Below, one piece after another: positions 1 to 14,900 of a stretch of 64,000 bases of DNA (position 1 is the first letter of the stretch; each line of letters begins with the position of its first letter). The position numbers and the translations under genes were made by a program. Below the pieces are notes generated by a model, which searched no databases, was not told where the DNA came from, and was given only the letters and a program-made list of their open reading frames with translations. The DNA comes from Pogonophryne albipinna (Eukaryota > Chordata > Actinopteri > Perciformes > Artedidraconidae), in NCBI GenBank assembly GCA_028583405.1, contig CM053252.1, forward strand, positions 35,491,763 through 35,555,762. The letters are read 5' to 3'.

Positions 1-802
1 CTATGTGCAAATGGTTTCATTAGCCTTTTCACAATGTCACATTAGTCATCCTTTATTAATCCTTGGCTCTGCACCAGTAGCCTCTCATTCTCATGTATAT
101 TACCCCAGTCATTACAGCAATAGGATTACTTCAGAACTATCCCTCTCCTCAACTGGAGGTACTAGCGGGTGGCGCTAGCTTTTAGCCTCTAATTGGATAT
201 CTTGGTTATGACTGGGACCTTTAATAACCCCTGTGATGAGAGGGGGGGCTGTGTAAGAGCTTATAAGGGGTCTCCTCAGGGACAAACCTCTCTGCACACC
301 TACAAAGTCAAAGCATGGCTCCAGGCGTTTTACAACTGTTAATAGAGATAATTCAAGGAAAATTTATAAATTGGCTAGCTAAATGTAAACAAGTGTATAC
401 ACCAGAATATTTCTACATTATATGATATGAATCTATTAGATTCTACACTGACAGTTTGACCCTCTGTGTGCCCAGAAGGTGGGATTTAAAGAATAATTTA
501 TGTGCAAAAAACAATACATTTTACCCTTGAAATCAACATGATAATGAAAACACAATACAAATGTATGTCAAATAATGTGCACACATATTCATTTAAATAA
601 TTTGAATGACTCATTTTAAATGTCTTCTACAGTACTAAATAATTTAAGTTGTTAAGCAATATGTTTAGAGACTCTTATTTTTTTAATTGAAGTTTTCCTA
701 TCTGTGTTTTGGTTTTGTTGGGGGAGGCCTAAATCAGGTCTAATTTAGCCTGACGTAGTTCCAAAGCAGCTGGGCTGACTTGTTATTTGCTCTGTGTTGC
801 AG
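1..802 (+). other. myo18a: myo18a intron (3' part) at window edge
   Basis: AT-rich non-coding sequence leading to the acceptor AG at 801-802 of the first visible myo18a exon. I see no open coiled-coil exon and no recognisable transposon here. The motor domain and most of the tail of the gene must lie to the left of the window. Confidence 0.6.
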
Positions 803-919
803 CTGGAGGAGCAGCTGAGCCGTCTGCAGAGAGAGAAGAACGACCTGCAGTCCAGGATGGAGGAGGACCAGGAGGACATGAACGAGCTGATGAAGAAACA
901 CAAGGCTGCTGTGGCCCAG
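803..919 (+). CDS. myo18a: myo18a coiled-coil exon 1 of window
   Basis: 117 bp, phase 0 at both ends, 39 codons. Acceptor ...gttgcag at 796-802, donor gtctgc at 920. The peptide starts [16 protein letters not shown] and ends KKHKAAVAQ, with regular heptads and no proline, as expected of the myosin tail coiled coil. The donor lacks the usual purine at position +3 but the frame continues exactly into the next exon. Confidence 0.9.
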
Positions 920-3900
920 GTCTGCTTCTGCCCTCTCTTTACCGTAACAACGTGAACATCACAACCACCACTTCATGCTTCTGTTTCCTATATGCAACTT
1001 GAATGAATACTTTTTATAATGTAAATACAAAGAAATGAACAGAAGTTTAATCAAGCCACTTCATTAGTCCACACAACGTATTTGAGTTCCTCTGTGACTG
1101 TCAGAGACCTCAGTTTACCCATAACACCCTGCTCTGCACAAGTCAACCGGAACCTCATTAATTTCTCATTGTTTTTGTCCAAAACTTGCCTCAGTCATGT
1201 GGAAAAATTGTAACTTTTTCCGCAGATTTTAGACTGGTCATATGCGTTGTATGCCTCAGGAAGTTAGCATACAATACTCGCAAATTAGCTAAAAGGCAAT
1301 TTCATATATTCAGCTTCATAAATATGTTACAGACTAAATAGTGTATTTCTATAACATTAATACAAATAAAAAAACTCAGCTAGTTTTACACATATGTTCA
1401 ATCTTATTTCTCTAAAATACATCCCTAGCTTACTTACACCACCACCACGGGATTTAAGTGGGATAGTTGTTCACCATACATCCCTACCAATTGAGACATT
1501 TTTAAAAGCAGTGGAATTAGGCTCTCCTATCCCCCCCTCCCACCCATTCATCTAACTGTATATGCAGATGAACAGCGAAGTGGAGTGAAAGCGCTTATTT
1601 TTCACTGCTGATGGATGAAGAGTGATCTGCTTCCACTGGCTCCAAATGAGTCCATCCTTCCTGTCATCATTGAAACAGTTGAATGTAGCAGAGTGCTTCA
1701 TCTACTGTGAAAAAAGCACTCGTCTCAAATGTTTCACTCTGGTCACATTGAGATAAGATTTTATTGATATGCCTTCTGCAGACCACAAAACATCTTTCCA
1801 GCAGATTTATTTGTCTAGGTAAAGTCACGATGTTGTCTTCATGTTTTGTTGGAGCTACGTGAAGCTTTTTATTTGTCTGCATTCTAGCTGCATGTACAGT
1901 CTGCAGAGCTGATGCACTTGTTAAAATGAAGTGCTCCTACAGTTTCATGTTGCTCGCTGACTTTGCTTCTGTCTTTGTGTTTTCAGTCGGCCCAGAACCT
2001 GGCTCAGATCAGTGACCTACAAGCCCAGCTGGAGGAGGCCCTGAAGGAGAAGCAGGAGGTTCAGGAGAAGGTAGATGCTGCTTTTCTGCCCTAAGCTTAC
2101 CATTCAAAATCTGTTCCTTTTTTAAAGTACACGTCAGAGAAAGGCCAGTAGGAAGTGTTAGTGAGCCTTAAAGTCATGTCACATATTGTAAGACTTTAAA
2201 AGACGCTAACTAACAAATAAAAAAAGATCATTTATGTATGCTATAAAAATGTGTCAGGGATCTCACTACTTCGTTGTGTTGCTGAAGAGTTGGGTTCCCA
2301 ACCAAACTAAACTGACCACCAAAATATCGGGGTAAAAGATGTTCCTTTGCTTGATAATGTATTTTAATTTTGAGTGCAAAGGGTGTGAGTAATGATTGGT
2401 GTTAAAACACAAAGCACCAGGCCTCATGATTCTCTACGTGGTAATTCTTTACATCACTGTTACTGAAGTGCATGAAAGTATATTGAATGGTAAAGTATAC
2501 AATCTCTTGTTTGTTTCTCTGTACATTTGGTTTACAATTTTGGATGCTTGAATCCAAAGAGACAAAAGCAAGATTATGGTAAGCGTTAGCGTTAGGGTTT
2601 AGTAATATAGCAATTCAAAAAGGTTTGAGAACAGGATCCACTTTACCTCCCCTGATGCCGAGGCATATCTCGAGTTTTCTCTGCTTCTGTGCCCATTGCA
2701 GAATGCCATTTGCAAACTTGCTTGAATGTGCAGCCCTGCCTCTTTTGCCTTGGTCTATTAGCAAAAAACAACCCTTGATGTAATTGATGTGTCATTCAGG
2801 CAGGATTGGCACTGGCAATATGTGACACATATGGTCTCCCAAGCTCAGATAAGCAATAATGCTGTACATGGTATAGCTGTCATCTTCATAATGACGGCTG
2901 CTGCGGAGTCTTTGTCTCCATCAGACACAGCTGCCCCTGTCAAATCAAACACAGCCAAGAAAAGGCGGAGATTTAACCCCCTATCTCCCACCTTTCACCT
3001 GTACAAGGGTTTGTATGAGCCATACAATTACTAACAAAGCACTTATGTACTAATAAAGGACTGGCTTATCTAAAGCTAGTTGAGTAGCACTTGAAATGTT
3101 TTGGCTCTATGAAACCTGATGTACTTATATGATTCTGTTTTCTTCAAGTTTGTATCTTCTTGGTCGAACGCACTTATTGTAAGTCGCTTTGGATAAAAGC
3201 GTCAGCTAAATGCAATGTAATGTAATGTATGACCCAAGCTCTGTATTTTTCTTTACTATGAAATCAACATCTATAGGTTCAGTTTCAGGGCACGTATCTC
3301 CACTGAGACGAACAGAAAATGCTGCAACTTACCTAAAGCTAGAAAGAAATCAACAATACCTCACCATTCTTCACGATGTATCACCGGTTGCATTTTGTTA
3401 TTTAAAGTAGCAATATGAATGGTTTTAATCAGACAAATGATGCTTGTGTGGTTAGCATAGAGCTGGAGTCAATACGTGGTTAGCCTAGCTTTGCATTAAG
3501 ACCGGAAGCAGAGAGAAACAGCTAGACTTTCTCTGTCTAAAGTTTGACATGATTTAAGTCAAGTGTACTACTGTCCTATGGTGGGTTGCCCATGCTGGTT
3601 ATATGGGGTAAACACACTCAACCCAGATATAGATAAAGCTTTAAATATTTAAAATGGAGATGGAGAATGTATAACTCAAAACATCAACAACTGTAATGAT
3701 TGGTTGGAGTTAAAACTTCAAGCTCTTCTTTAGGTTAATCATTCCAGTGTTCTTTTCTTTTATTTGGGGACCAATAATTTGAATAAAGGCTCTAAGGTCA
3801 TAAGGATTAGCATCCATTAGGAGGTGGAGTTGTCTCAAAGCAATGAATACAGTGCTACAGATGATGACAGTCGAACCACATAAATATAGAAAAGTAGTGT

Positions 3901-6900
3901 ACCCAGGACAGAGCCTTGAGTAAGTAATAGGGATGTAACGATATATCGAATATCGCGATATCGCGGTAAATAAACGTCTCAATACCGTCGTGAGACTGAC
4001 AAAATCTACCGCGATTTTCTTTTCTTTTTTTTAAATAATAATAAAAAATAAAAAAAAATTATTCAACCAGATGGTCCCATTGAGATCATCGATCTCTTTT
4101 TCAAGGAAGACCTGTCCAATACGGCAGCAAGTAGGTTACAACATGAACATAAAACAACAGATAACACAAAAGGACATCGTATTTACAGGGCTACATTTAC
4201 ACACCTAGAGACATTGACAAGTACCAACAGTATATTTATATCTCGCCCTGTCAATAAGCCTCACCTTCTTGGCAAAAACTGTATTGTTTTTGAAGTGGTG
4301 GAGAGACAATGTACAGTTTTACCCACTGCTGTTAGCCATGGCCAAAGCATATCTCTCTGTCCCAGCAACATCAGTACCAAGCAAGAGTTTTTTCCACAGC
4401 AGGGGATATTGTAAACGCCCAAACATCCCAGCTTCTACCTGGAAATGTGGACATGCTCATATTCCTAAAAGATAACCTTGATGATGCTGAGTGAGTGAGT
4501 TAGTGAGTTAGAGAGTTAGAGTTGAGTTACTTGAAAAACTAAAGTGAAACTTGATTTATTCTATTGCAGGGTCTGATTATTATATTGTTGACACTTTAAA
4601 ATACTACTATCCTACTAAAATGCTGTACAAATCATATGTATTATTTAATAAAGAAAAAAAAATTCAAGTAACATTTTTTTATTATATATATTTTTCAATA
4701 TCGCGATAAATATCGTACCGTGGACTTTGTATCGCGATATTATCGTACCATGAGTTGTTGGTATCGTTACATCCCTAGTAACTAAGCATGTATAGATATG
4801 TAAAGTTGTGTATGTTTGTGTCATAGATACAAGCCCTCCAGAGCCAGCTGGAGTTCCAGGAGCAGTCCATGGTGGAGAAATCCCTTGTCAGCCGGCAGGA
4901 GGCTAAGATCCGCGAGCTGGAGACCAAGCTGGACTTTGAGAAAACCCAGGTCAAACGGCTGGAGGTGAGAAACAAAAACAAAGGTGGAGGAGTGCTGGTG
5001 TTGATAGGCAGCTGGTCGAGGAAGCTTCAGCATGCCATGGGAGGAGGTCTTGGGAGGTTAAAAAGTAGAGAAAGGTCATGATAAACTGATTCTAAATGGC
5101 ACCACATGTAAGGTACATGACCATTGCAAGTTAGATATTAGCATCAATGCTTTTGTGTTACGGTCACTCGACAAACCATTCCTTGTTGTGTCAAATCGTT
5201 TACGGTTTTGCCTGAGACAAAAAGCACAAGTGAGGGATAGAGGTAACCATCTGCATACTCCCAAGGACACATTGAATACCTCTCGCCCACTGATAGAATG
5301 AACCTGTACTCAGTTTTGCAGGTTCGCTTTAGTAATTACTAACTGTGCAATGTGCTCACCGCAAGGCTAACTCCCTCTGCTTCTCGCCCTCCAAAGTCAA
5401 AATATGTATTTATTTAATGTGATTCTTTTTTTGCCTGAGGTGGAATTTGCAGAGTTAGGAAAATACAGACAGTTAGACTCTGCCTTGCTTTTGTGTGGGC
5501 TCTTAAGTAAGGGAATATTTCAGGTTGCCTGAGTAGTATAACTTATCAAAGCTGGAGGTAGCAGAGCTCAATCAATACAGATGTGAGGAGGAGGCACAGC
5601 AAAACACCCACTCAGAATGTGAAATATGGACAGGGCTAGTGGCTAATGCAGGACAGACTGCATAGAGGAGTCAGCTGTTCAAACATATGTGATGTTAGTC
5701 CGTTGCACCACTCCAATACATAATTGAAGTTAGGGGTGTACACAAATATTCATACTAGTAACTATTGATTTTCAAAAACACTATTGATTCCTTATTACTG
5801 GTTTACATGCATGGATAAACTCAAATTACTAAAATTGATTTCATTTGCAAAAATATACCCCATTTATAGTATTTTCTCTTTCCAATTGGTGCCATTAGGT
5901 TTAGTGTCACAGGGACTGTGATAGATATGGTGCTTTGTTCTTAATACTATTTTTGTTGTTTCTAATCTATTATGGTCATTTTCAGGTTCACTTTTGTACT
6001 TTGTGCCTCTTCTGGTTCTGCTCTGATTGGTTAGCTGGCCTGCTCTGTTGTGATTGGTCAATCGGTTAGCGATGTCCCGCCCCTAGGCTATCACGTACAA
6101 CGTGTTGGAGTGCTAGCCAAAAGGAGCGAGAATTTGACATAGTGATGTCAAGTTTGAACCACGGATAAGCCCTTGCTGATCTTTGAAGGAGCCATATCGA
6201 AGTAAAAATATAATATTAAAAATGTTGCATAGCACCACTTTTTTCTAGTGTAATATCTCAACAAATATGGGATTTATTAAAACCACATTTGTTATAGATA
6301 TTCATGTTCCTCTAAGGATTAATTTGAATCATTTTGTTGACCATCTAGCAACATCATCAGGTACACATTTCAATTTTCCTGGTATTCTTGTCTGGGGAGA
6401 CATGAAATACATTTCAGGACGTCATGATTCGGATAGCTGAGTCTGAAGGCTAACCGGAAGCCAATCATAATTATGAACCTTCTATCAGAATCCGAATCCG
6501 AATACCTTTATTAGTCCCACAAACCCCTATGAACCATTGACCCTTTGATTGTTGGACCGTAATGTATCCCCTGAGCCACAGCTGCCCAGTAATTGAACAG
6601 AACAGTGTGTGCATGTGTCGGTCAGCATCTTGTCGGATGATGTACAGTGATGTTAGGATTTAACTTTTTTTGCAGTAAATGTGACTGTACATTTATTTGT
6701 GTACTGTCCAAATGTGCATAATATTATGTTACCATTGTGAGCTTATGTTGAACCTCTTTTATTCTCTTTGCCCCGCAGAGCCTTGTAGCTCGTCTCAAGG
6801 AGAACTTGGAGAAACTGACCGAGGAACGAGACCAGCGCAGCAGCGGTGAGATCCGAGAGAAGGAACAGAACAAACGGCTTCAGAGACAGATCCGCGACAA

Positions 6901-9900
6901 CAAGGAGGAGACGAGCGAACTGGCCAAAAAGGAATCAGAGGCCAGTCGCAAAAAACATGAGCTGGTAAGGACGTGACAGACAATAATGAGACTACTTCTA
7001 ACAATGATCAATGAACCTGTAAAGCAGGGGTGGGGAACCTCCGGCCCCCGGGCCGTATACGGCCCGCGAGACCATTTGGTATGGCCCTCGAGGTAATTTA
7101 TAAACACACGCAAAAAAAATTAAAGAAATCTAGACCGCAAAATAATTAAACAAGCGAGTAGCTGTTTTTCCTGGCAACGGTCATGGTCCTTGAACACAAC
7201 ACAAGCCTAACGTGTCATCACGTGGTATATGTCTGACAGGGGTGCAATTCTGCCGGAGAGCACCAGAACGCCACTCCGGGACTTCAAAAAATTGCAGTAC
7301 CCATAAGTCCGTACACATGCTGCCGTTTTTGCGTGGCTGTGTCTTTAGTTGAAAGCCCAGTGGCGATCTGTTCATCTGTCATTCTGATCATACAGTCAAT
7401 AACTTTGTTGTTATTAGCATCTGGTTAGCTAGCTATGCTAACGAATATAAGAAGCTTTTTCTCCAACCAGTGAGGTAAAGGCACATCTTTATATGATCAT
7501 TATAGTTATCAAAAAACAAGAGAATAAAGTAAACAGGTATAAAATACTATATGACATTAAAAAAAAGTTGTTATTAATAAACAAGAATACAGTTTGAAAG
7601 GAGAGTGATTTGTAAAATATCCATAAAGAAAAAGTAAATCGGCTTACAGTTCTGTTTCATATGGGTGTTGAGAGATGTTTCCATAGATCTCCTCATGTTG
7701 CTCTCAAAGTGCACCAGATTGATGCTTTTAACTTCAATATTTAAAAAAAAATCTTCCCGGGGGAGCATGCCCCGGACCCCCCTAGAGGAGGTTAGGTCCC
7801 CCCCCACTTAAATCATGTCCACATGGATAGGAAACTAAATACATTTGCACACATCTTGTGTCCATATCTTTCTGTTTGGTGGTCATGCCACAACCGTGCA
7901 CGTGAATGCATGCGCGAGTCATGGCAAGATATCTGGATGAAGAGGTTGCTTTTTCTTTGCTCAGCATGAAAGAAAGGCCAAATGAATGGGCTGTGATTTT
8001 TAAGCAGAGGTCAATAATTTGTACGGCCCTCGGAGGATGTTGAAAAAATTGAAATGGCCCTTGAGAGGAAAAAGGTTCCCCACCCCTGCTGTAAAGCATC
8101 CAGCGACAGCACTGTAGCAGCATTGATATGGTCAACCTCTGATCCACCTCCGCTGACTCTCGTCTCATTAACAGGAAATGGACATTGAGAGCTTAGAGGC
8201 TGCGAATCAGAGCCTGCAGTCAGACCTTAAGCTGGCCTTCAAAAGGATCGGTGACCTGCAGGCAGCCATCGAGGACGAGATGGAGAGTGACGACAATGAA
8301 GACCTCATCAACAGGTACAGAAAAAATCACTTCTGGGTTGGAGCTTTCCCCTCACAAAGTAATCCTCGCTCAAGGTTTTTAACCATTTGGCCATCTTTAT
8401 GAAATGTGTTTTTCTAAAAATTAATAGGAATTTTGTAAATGTCCCCTCTGTGAGATGAATAAAGGTATTCTGATTGTATCTATTACAAATATACAATCAT
8501 CCACATCATTCTAAGATGTTTTATAGCTTACAATTTGTAAGTAATTGGTTGCAATTTCCATCCTTACTGCAACATTTTTACTAAAAACATACGATGCTGT
8601 TAAATGCAGGCAAACATCTGGATTCTGACTTACATTCTATGTAGAGTTGTTTCTCTACTACTCTTCTACTCGCTATAAATGCTCATTCTGCCATGTTAGG
8701 ATGCTAGGATCAAATAGTTACATGTGACATCAGCTTCCTGTTGTATCTGATCTATTTTTCTTTCCCAAGCGTGACAAGAGCAGATTGAAATCAGTCTTAC
8801 GTCTGTGTGTAGAACAAAGCTTTGACTTAGATATCCAGGTTCCATTGTGCCTGTAGAGACAACAAAGCCACAACTTGCTCTCCACCTGTAACTGGCACCC
8901 AGCGCTGAAGCCGCAGAGGAAATACATAAAGACACATGTTTACATTTGTCCTTCAATACGGATAAAACAATGGAGATACAACATGATAATAAGTGAGCTG
9001 TAGGTGTTGGAAGGTGTATGTTTGAACTTTAGACTGTCAGGCTAGCGGTTTCCCTTTTCCTTCCAGTCTTTATGCTAAGCTAGGCTAACCATCTGTCGTT
9101 AACACACACACACACACGCACACACCTATTGTGAACATTTCTCTCAGAAAGAAAGCAGAGTCCTAACTCCGGAAATGAGTTATCATTTTAGCACTTCCTC
9201 GTCGAGAAATCAATTGATTTTTTGCAGGATAGATTCCAGAAATAAGGTGGCATGCTGAGTCCCTGCATACCTTACAGTCCATTCGCCAAAAGCAAATCAA
9301 AACTGGGTCATCCCAGCAACTGCCATAACACACATATTTATAGAGACATTTTGAACCATCATTCATTAAAGCATTATTTTTTACCTAAGATACTTTTAAG
9401 CTTCTCATGTTCTATGTATTATTTTTGTCTTAATTCTTATATTGTGTTTTTCTTTTCTGTTGTCATTTGTTTTTCCTGTTTTCTTTTCTTCCCTGTCCCT
9501 CCACCCATCATCATCACGACCAGTTTGCAAGACATGGTGACAAAGTATCAGAAAAGACAGAACAGAGCGTGAGGAACCTTGACTTGTGTTTTTTTTTTTT
9601 TTTTAACCACTGGAAATGATGCAGTATTCTCCAGTCTTTGAACATTTATTTGAGAGGTTGATATCGAAGAGAGAAAAGTTTTTCTCTGGGTTTAGATACG
9701 GTCTAGTTAGCCCATCACTTTCTGGCTGTCACACTGTTAGAAACGAGCTGATATTTGAAGGAAAAATCCCTTCTGACAGAAGAACTAGAAACGATTTGGA
9801 AGGCTCCTTGGCATTCTTGGCCAATTTTGTGATTTTCATCTATATCAAGACATCAGCTATTGGTGTCAGGCCCTCAGAATCAAAGAGCGATGGCTCAGTT

Positions 9901-11865
9901 CCAGATGCACACATGTTCAACAACTCAAATGCCTCATGGCAGATGCAGAGATACAGTAAATCCAAGAAGGGGGGGATTTCCTTTTGATGTGTGAAGGCTC
10001 GGGGGTAATGCATCATCAACAGTGCTCAGAGATTCCTTCATAACACACAGTGTACTCTTCATTGCATGCCCTCACATGCTGAGATGCATGAATACCACTG
10101 ACCATATGTTACTTGAGTCCCAGCATGAAACATCTCTCCTTCCTCGGAGTCTCTGTAACCGCTTTGCAAAGCTTTGAATTGAAAGGCATATTGTCTTGAT
10201 CTCTCAAGTGATCCTCCTGGAGGCCCAGATCTTCCTCTCACTTCACCTTCACACAGCCGGGGGGGTGTATCCAGCTGTGTTTACCGCCTTGGTCTTAGGG
10301 CATCATGTCGGACTTCATAGTGTCATGTAAGAACAGCGGTCTGAAGTGAGTCAGCCTCTGGCTCCCGGGGGCCACCTTAATATTTCATGGGCCCGCTCCA
10401 GGGCTGGATGTGACTTCAGCTCAGTGGCGTCTGCCCTCCTGACAGGGGACGAAAAGAGTGTGTTCCTCATCCATGAGCCTATAGATGCATCTAATACTGG
10501 AGCCCCTTTGGCTTAGAAAATACCTATGAAATTATTGTTTAAACATCATTTATTTGTAAATTAGAACTCCTGAGCTCACTTTAAACTTTACATTTTCATT
10601 TGAAATGTTCCTGACACTAACCTGTAAAAATCAATATTGATTTTTGGTAAATACAGGGCTGTTTTTCAGTAGCACCAGTATTAAAATAATATATGCTTCT
10701 TTACCACAAGCTTCTAAATGAACATCCACATTTGGTTGTCCTTATTCTTCAATACTGCTCAGATACTGCTGGAAGATAAATGTGTTTACTTTGGCTTAGC
10801 TGTCAATCAACATGTTCTCAGACAGCCAACCGGGGCTTGGAGGATGACATAATATCACTGATGCATCTCCAAAGACCTTCTCTCTTACTTAAAAAATCTA
10901 AAGTGGAACTCACTTTACCCCAGATATTTGATTACACTAAGGAAAGGCTTTTGTCGCTTCATGTGACATCTAATGAATAACTGTTCAAAGTCACTGCTCT
11001 TGACAGTGTATGTTTTGCAGCACAGATGAACTGTGTTACCTTCTCTTGTGACGTGGGGGCTGAGAGGATGTTTCCCCATGGTCTTGAAGACGATGCATAT
11101 GCCTGTCTGCGCTCCAAAGCCACAGGGACTTCACTAGGTCGACAGTTTCATATATCGGAGGCATGCCAGTGGCGTCCGTAAGACCCAGGGACACAGAGGA
11201 GCGGAGCAGAGCAGGAGGATCTATAGAAGCTAATGATGAATGTAATGGTGTGTAACAGAGATGTACAACCAATGGCGGCGGGATGTCACAGACAATTAAT
11301 GTCTCCTCAGCACTGTGTTTGTTTGCTTCCCCCAGGCTCTCGGCAGGGCTTAACTAATGGTATGGTGGTCAAGGACATAAATTGTGTTTGACACCATGTG
11401 TGAAGTGCGCAATTATATATTGCCCACAATTGTGGTTTTGGCTGTAGAACCTGCGAGCTCTCTTATGTGCTCTGAATGTATAACAAAAGTGTACACAGAC
11501 AAGAAAGTCTTTGGAAAATAGTGACACAAAATATGAAAGCTCTTTTAATGAAATCTGAGTTATAAATCGTTTAATACTGACCGTCGCTGCAAAAACATTT
11601 ACTGTCAACGTCTATAATTTATTTTACTACAATATTCGCTCGTAGCATCTCTAGTGTGATGACTGTTTTGAGGCAAATGCTGTGTCTCAATTCAGATACT
11701 TCCCTTAGTACACTGCCATGGCTTGGACTGTGAACATTTGTTGTATTTCAACCTGGAAGCGTTATCTGAAATACACTCGGCTGCTGTGCCCTCGACAGAA
11801 GTGTTAGTGCTGCAGCTAACAGCGGCTATCGACTAGCTGCTTTTGGCTAACTAGCAAACATAAAT

Positions 11866-11900
<35 letters not shown>

Positions 11901-14900
11901 ATTACATTTATAAAGCGTTTTTCCTGGTGCTCAAAGCTCTTACAAGCAAGTAAAACAAAAATAACAACAAAAGTAGAAAGTGCTAAGCTAGGAGGAATAA
12001 GGGCAAGGGGTTAGTTGATTAGGAGTTGAAGGCAAGAGTGAAAAGGTGAGTTTTGAGGGATTGTTTGAATGATGTGAGAGTGTTGGCGGATCTGACGTGG
12101 CTGGGGAGGGAGTTCCAGAGTGTGGGGGAGGCTGCTGCGAAGGCCCTATCACCCCAGGTCTGGAGCTTTGTCCTGATGGGCTGCAGTAGGTTAGCTTCAG
12201 CAGACCTGAGGCAACGGATGGGGTTGTGTCGTTGGATGAGGTCACAGAGGTAGGGGGGGGCAAGGTTGTTGAGGGCTTTGAAAGTGAAAAGTAATATTTT
12301 AAAGTCAATGCGGTGTTTGATGGGGAGCCAGTGGAGGTCATGGAGGATAGGGGTGATGTGGTCGGAGCGTCGGGTGGAGGTGAGCAAGCGGGAAGCTGAG
12401 TTTTGGACATATTGAAGTTTTGAATGTAGGTGATCCAAAACGTATGCTGTTGCAGTAATCCAGTCGGGATGTTATAAAGGCATGGATCAGAGTTTCAGCA
12501 GCGGTCGATGAGAGGGAGGGTCTAATGCGGGCGATGTTCTTTAAATGGAAGAATGAGTTTTTTGTGACCTGGTTGACGTGAGGGAGGAAAGTGAGGGTGG
12601 GGTCGAGGATGATGCAAAGGTTACGGATGTGAGTGGAGGGGTCGACAATGGAGCCATCGATGGTAAGAGAAAAATATTGGGTTGAGCGGGTAAGTGAGTT
12701 TGGGCCAATGATTATAAGTTCCGATTTGTCACAGTTAAGTTTTAGAAAATTGTTTTGCATCCAAATTTTAATGTCAGTGAGGCAGGTGCTGAGCTGGGAG
12801 TGTGTGGTTGGAGAAATTGATTTTGTTGAGAGGTAGAGCTGTGTGTCATCAGCATAACAGTGGAACTGGAGTTGGTGTTGACAGAGGATTTGTCCAATTG
12901 GGAAGATGTAGATGATGAACAGAAGGGGACCAAGTACAGAACCCTGAGGGACGCCATGATTGACGGGGGCTGTGGGGGATTTGAAGTTGTTAATGGAGAT
13001 GAATTGATGTCTGTCAGAGAGATAGGATTTAAACCAGGAGAGGGCTGTACCGGTAATGCCAATGGAAGACTGGAGGCGGTTTATGAGGATGGAATGGTTG
13101 ATTGTGTCAAATGCGGCTGTTAGGTCAAGGAGAATGAGAATTGAGAGGGAACCAGAGTCAGCAGAGAGGAGAATGTCTTTGGGCACCTTGAGTAGGGCAG
13201 ATTCTGTGCTGTGGCGAGTACGGAAAGGTTCATGAAGGTTATTGCAGTCCAGATGGGATTTTAGTTGGGAGGCAACAGTTCGCTCCAGAATTTTTGACAG
13301 GAATGGGAGGTTAGAGATGGGCCGGTAGTTATTGAGGGAATCAGGGTTGAGACCAGGTTTTTTCAGTATGGGAGTGACGAGTTTCAGATCAGGGGGGACG
13401 AGTCCAGTGGACAGAGAGGAGTTAATGACTGTGGTGATAAGATGAGTGAGTTGGGGGAGGCAGGCCTTGACAAGGGTGGAGGGCATGGGGTCCAGGATGG
13501 AAGTTGAGGTATTCATGCCGGTGACTTGGGCAACTATGTCCAGTGAGGTAATTTGTCTGAAGGCTGTAAAAGGGTGCCTGGAAGGAGGAGGGTAGGCAGG
13601 TTCCGGAAAAGGATGGGTGGTGGACGAGACGGAGGAGTTGGCTATGTTGCTGTGTATTATTTGAATTTTGCTTTGGAGGAATGAGAGGAAGGATTCACAC
13701 TTTGAGGTGGTGAAGGAGTTGGAGATATTAGATATTATCCATGGGGTTGAGGAGCTTGTTAATAGTTGAAAAAAGGGACTTTGGGTTATTGCTGCCAGAT
13801 TGTATTACAGAGGAGTAGTGGAAGGAGCGTGCACTGTTGAGGGCATCTTTGTACTGCTGTTGGTGCAGTCTATAAATGTCTTTGTGGATAGTGAGACCAG
13901 TTCGTTTAGCATGTCTTTCGAGCTGGCGACCTTTCGTTTTGAGGCAACGGAGATGATCGGTGTACCAGGGGGCCGAGTGAGTGAAAGAGACATACTTGGT
14001 TTTTATTGGAGCGAGTTGGTTAAGACAGGAGGAGAGAGCATTGTTGTAGGTGTTGACCAGGTCAGTAGGGGAAACATTCTGGGTGACGGTGGAGTCAGGG
14101 ATGGTGTCAGCCAGTAGGGAGGAGAGGGAGGAGGGGTGTATGGACTTGATATTCCGGAATTGTATGGTGCGCTTCTGCTTGATGAGGGGGGTTGGGGTTA
14201 GGATGTCCATGATGAGGGCCAGGTGATCGGAGATCGTGAGGTCATAGGTGGTCAGGTTGCTGATGGCGATGCCAGTGGTGCAGATCAGGTCCAGTGTGTG
14301 ACCTTTTTTATGGGTGGGAAAATCAACATGTTGTGTGATATTGAAACAGTTGAGTATGTCCAGGAGTTCTGAAGCGGTATTGGAGTCGTTTGAGTCGACA
14401 TGAATATTGAAATCACCAAGTAGTAATACAGATGGAGAGATAGAGCAAAGTTGTGTGAGGAATTCAGCAAGAAAAAATGTTGCTAGCAATGTTATCGTTT
14501 GCGGTTGCAAATCATTACAGGCAGCTCAAGCAACCCTATAACATCTATGGTTGCTTTTTGACACTATGATAGTGGTATCTTTATCAAATACAAAAAAAAC
14601 GCACACAAAACGTTTCGTTTACGGTGCTGTGTTGACCAGTGCCGCAACTTTAATTAAAAAGTGGTTGTTCAGTATGTTAAGTGTCCAGCATTCAGTCTTA
14701 TAAGTGCTCTTCAGGTACTTACTGTGCATTTTGCTATACTTCGCACTGGGACAAACGTATGCACTCAAATTGCCAACAGTACAGAAGTATTGAGACACAG
14801 CAGAAGTGTTTTTGTCAGCCTTACCCTTTCCACACACAGAGGTCCTGTGCTTCGTATGTCCACTATCCACCCTGAACCCTGCCTATGACTTGTGTGGTAC

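Larger units (their letters stand above)
11879..14474 (-). mobile_element. L2-clade LINE, 5' truncated (L2-C)
   Basis: Minus-strand non-LTR retrotransposon. The 3' tail is an (ATT)n run at 11879-11899, preceded (on its own strand) by a stem-like end ...gctttataaatgtaatg. The 5' end stops inside the endonuclease near 14474. AAATGTT occurs at both borders (11872-11878 and 14475-14481), a likely 7-bp target duplication. Endonuclease remains ([19 protein letters not shown]), reverse transcriptase ([55 protein letters not shown]) and the C-terminal region ([25 protein letters not shown]) can be read. ORF1 is absent. Confidence 0.9.

Noticed and set aside
787..1002. Open frame of 71 codons over the first myo18a exon
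   Set aside because: It is a shadow in another frame. The frame starting at 803 gives the conserved coiled coil and correct splice borders.
2789..3034. 81-codon open frame upstream of the SINE-like tail
   Set aside because: No motif, no splice logic with the neighbouring exons, and it would interrupt the conserved coiled-coil frame.
5734..5800. Possible hAT terminus ttaggggtgtacacaaatat
   Set aside because: No inverted partner end and no 8-bp duplication could be found.
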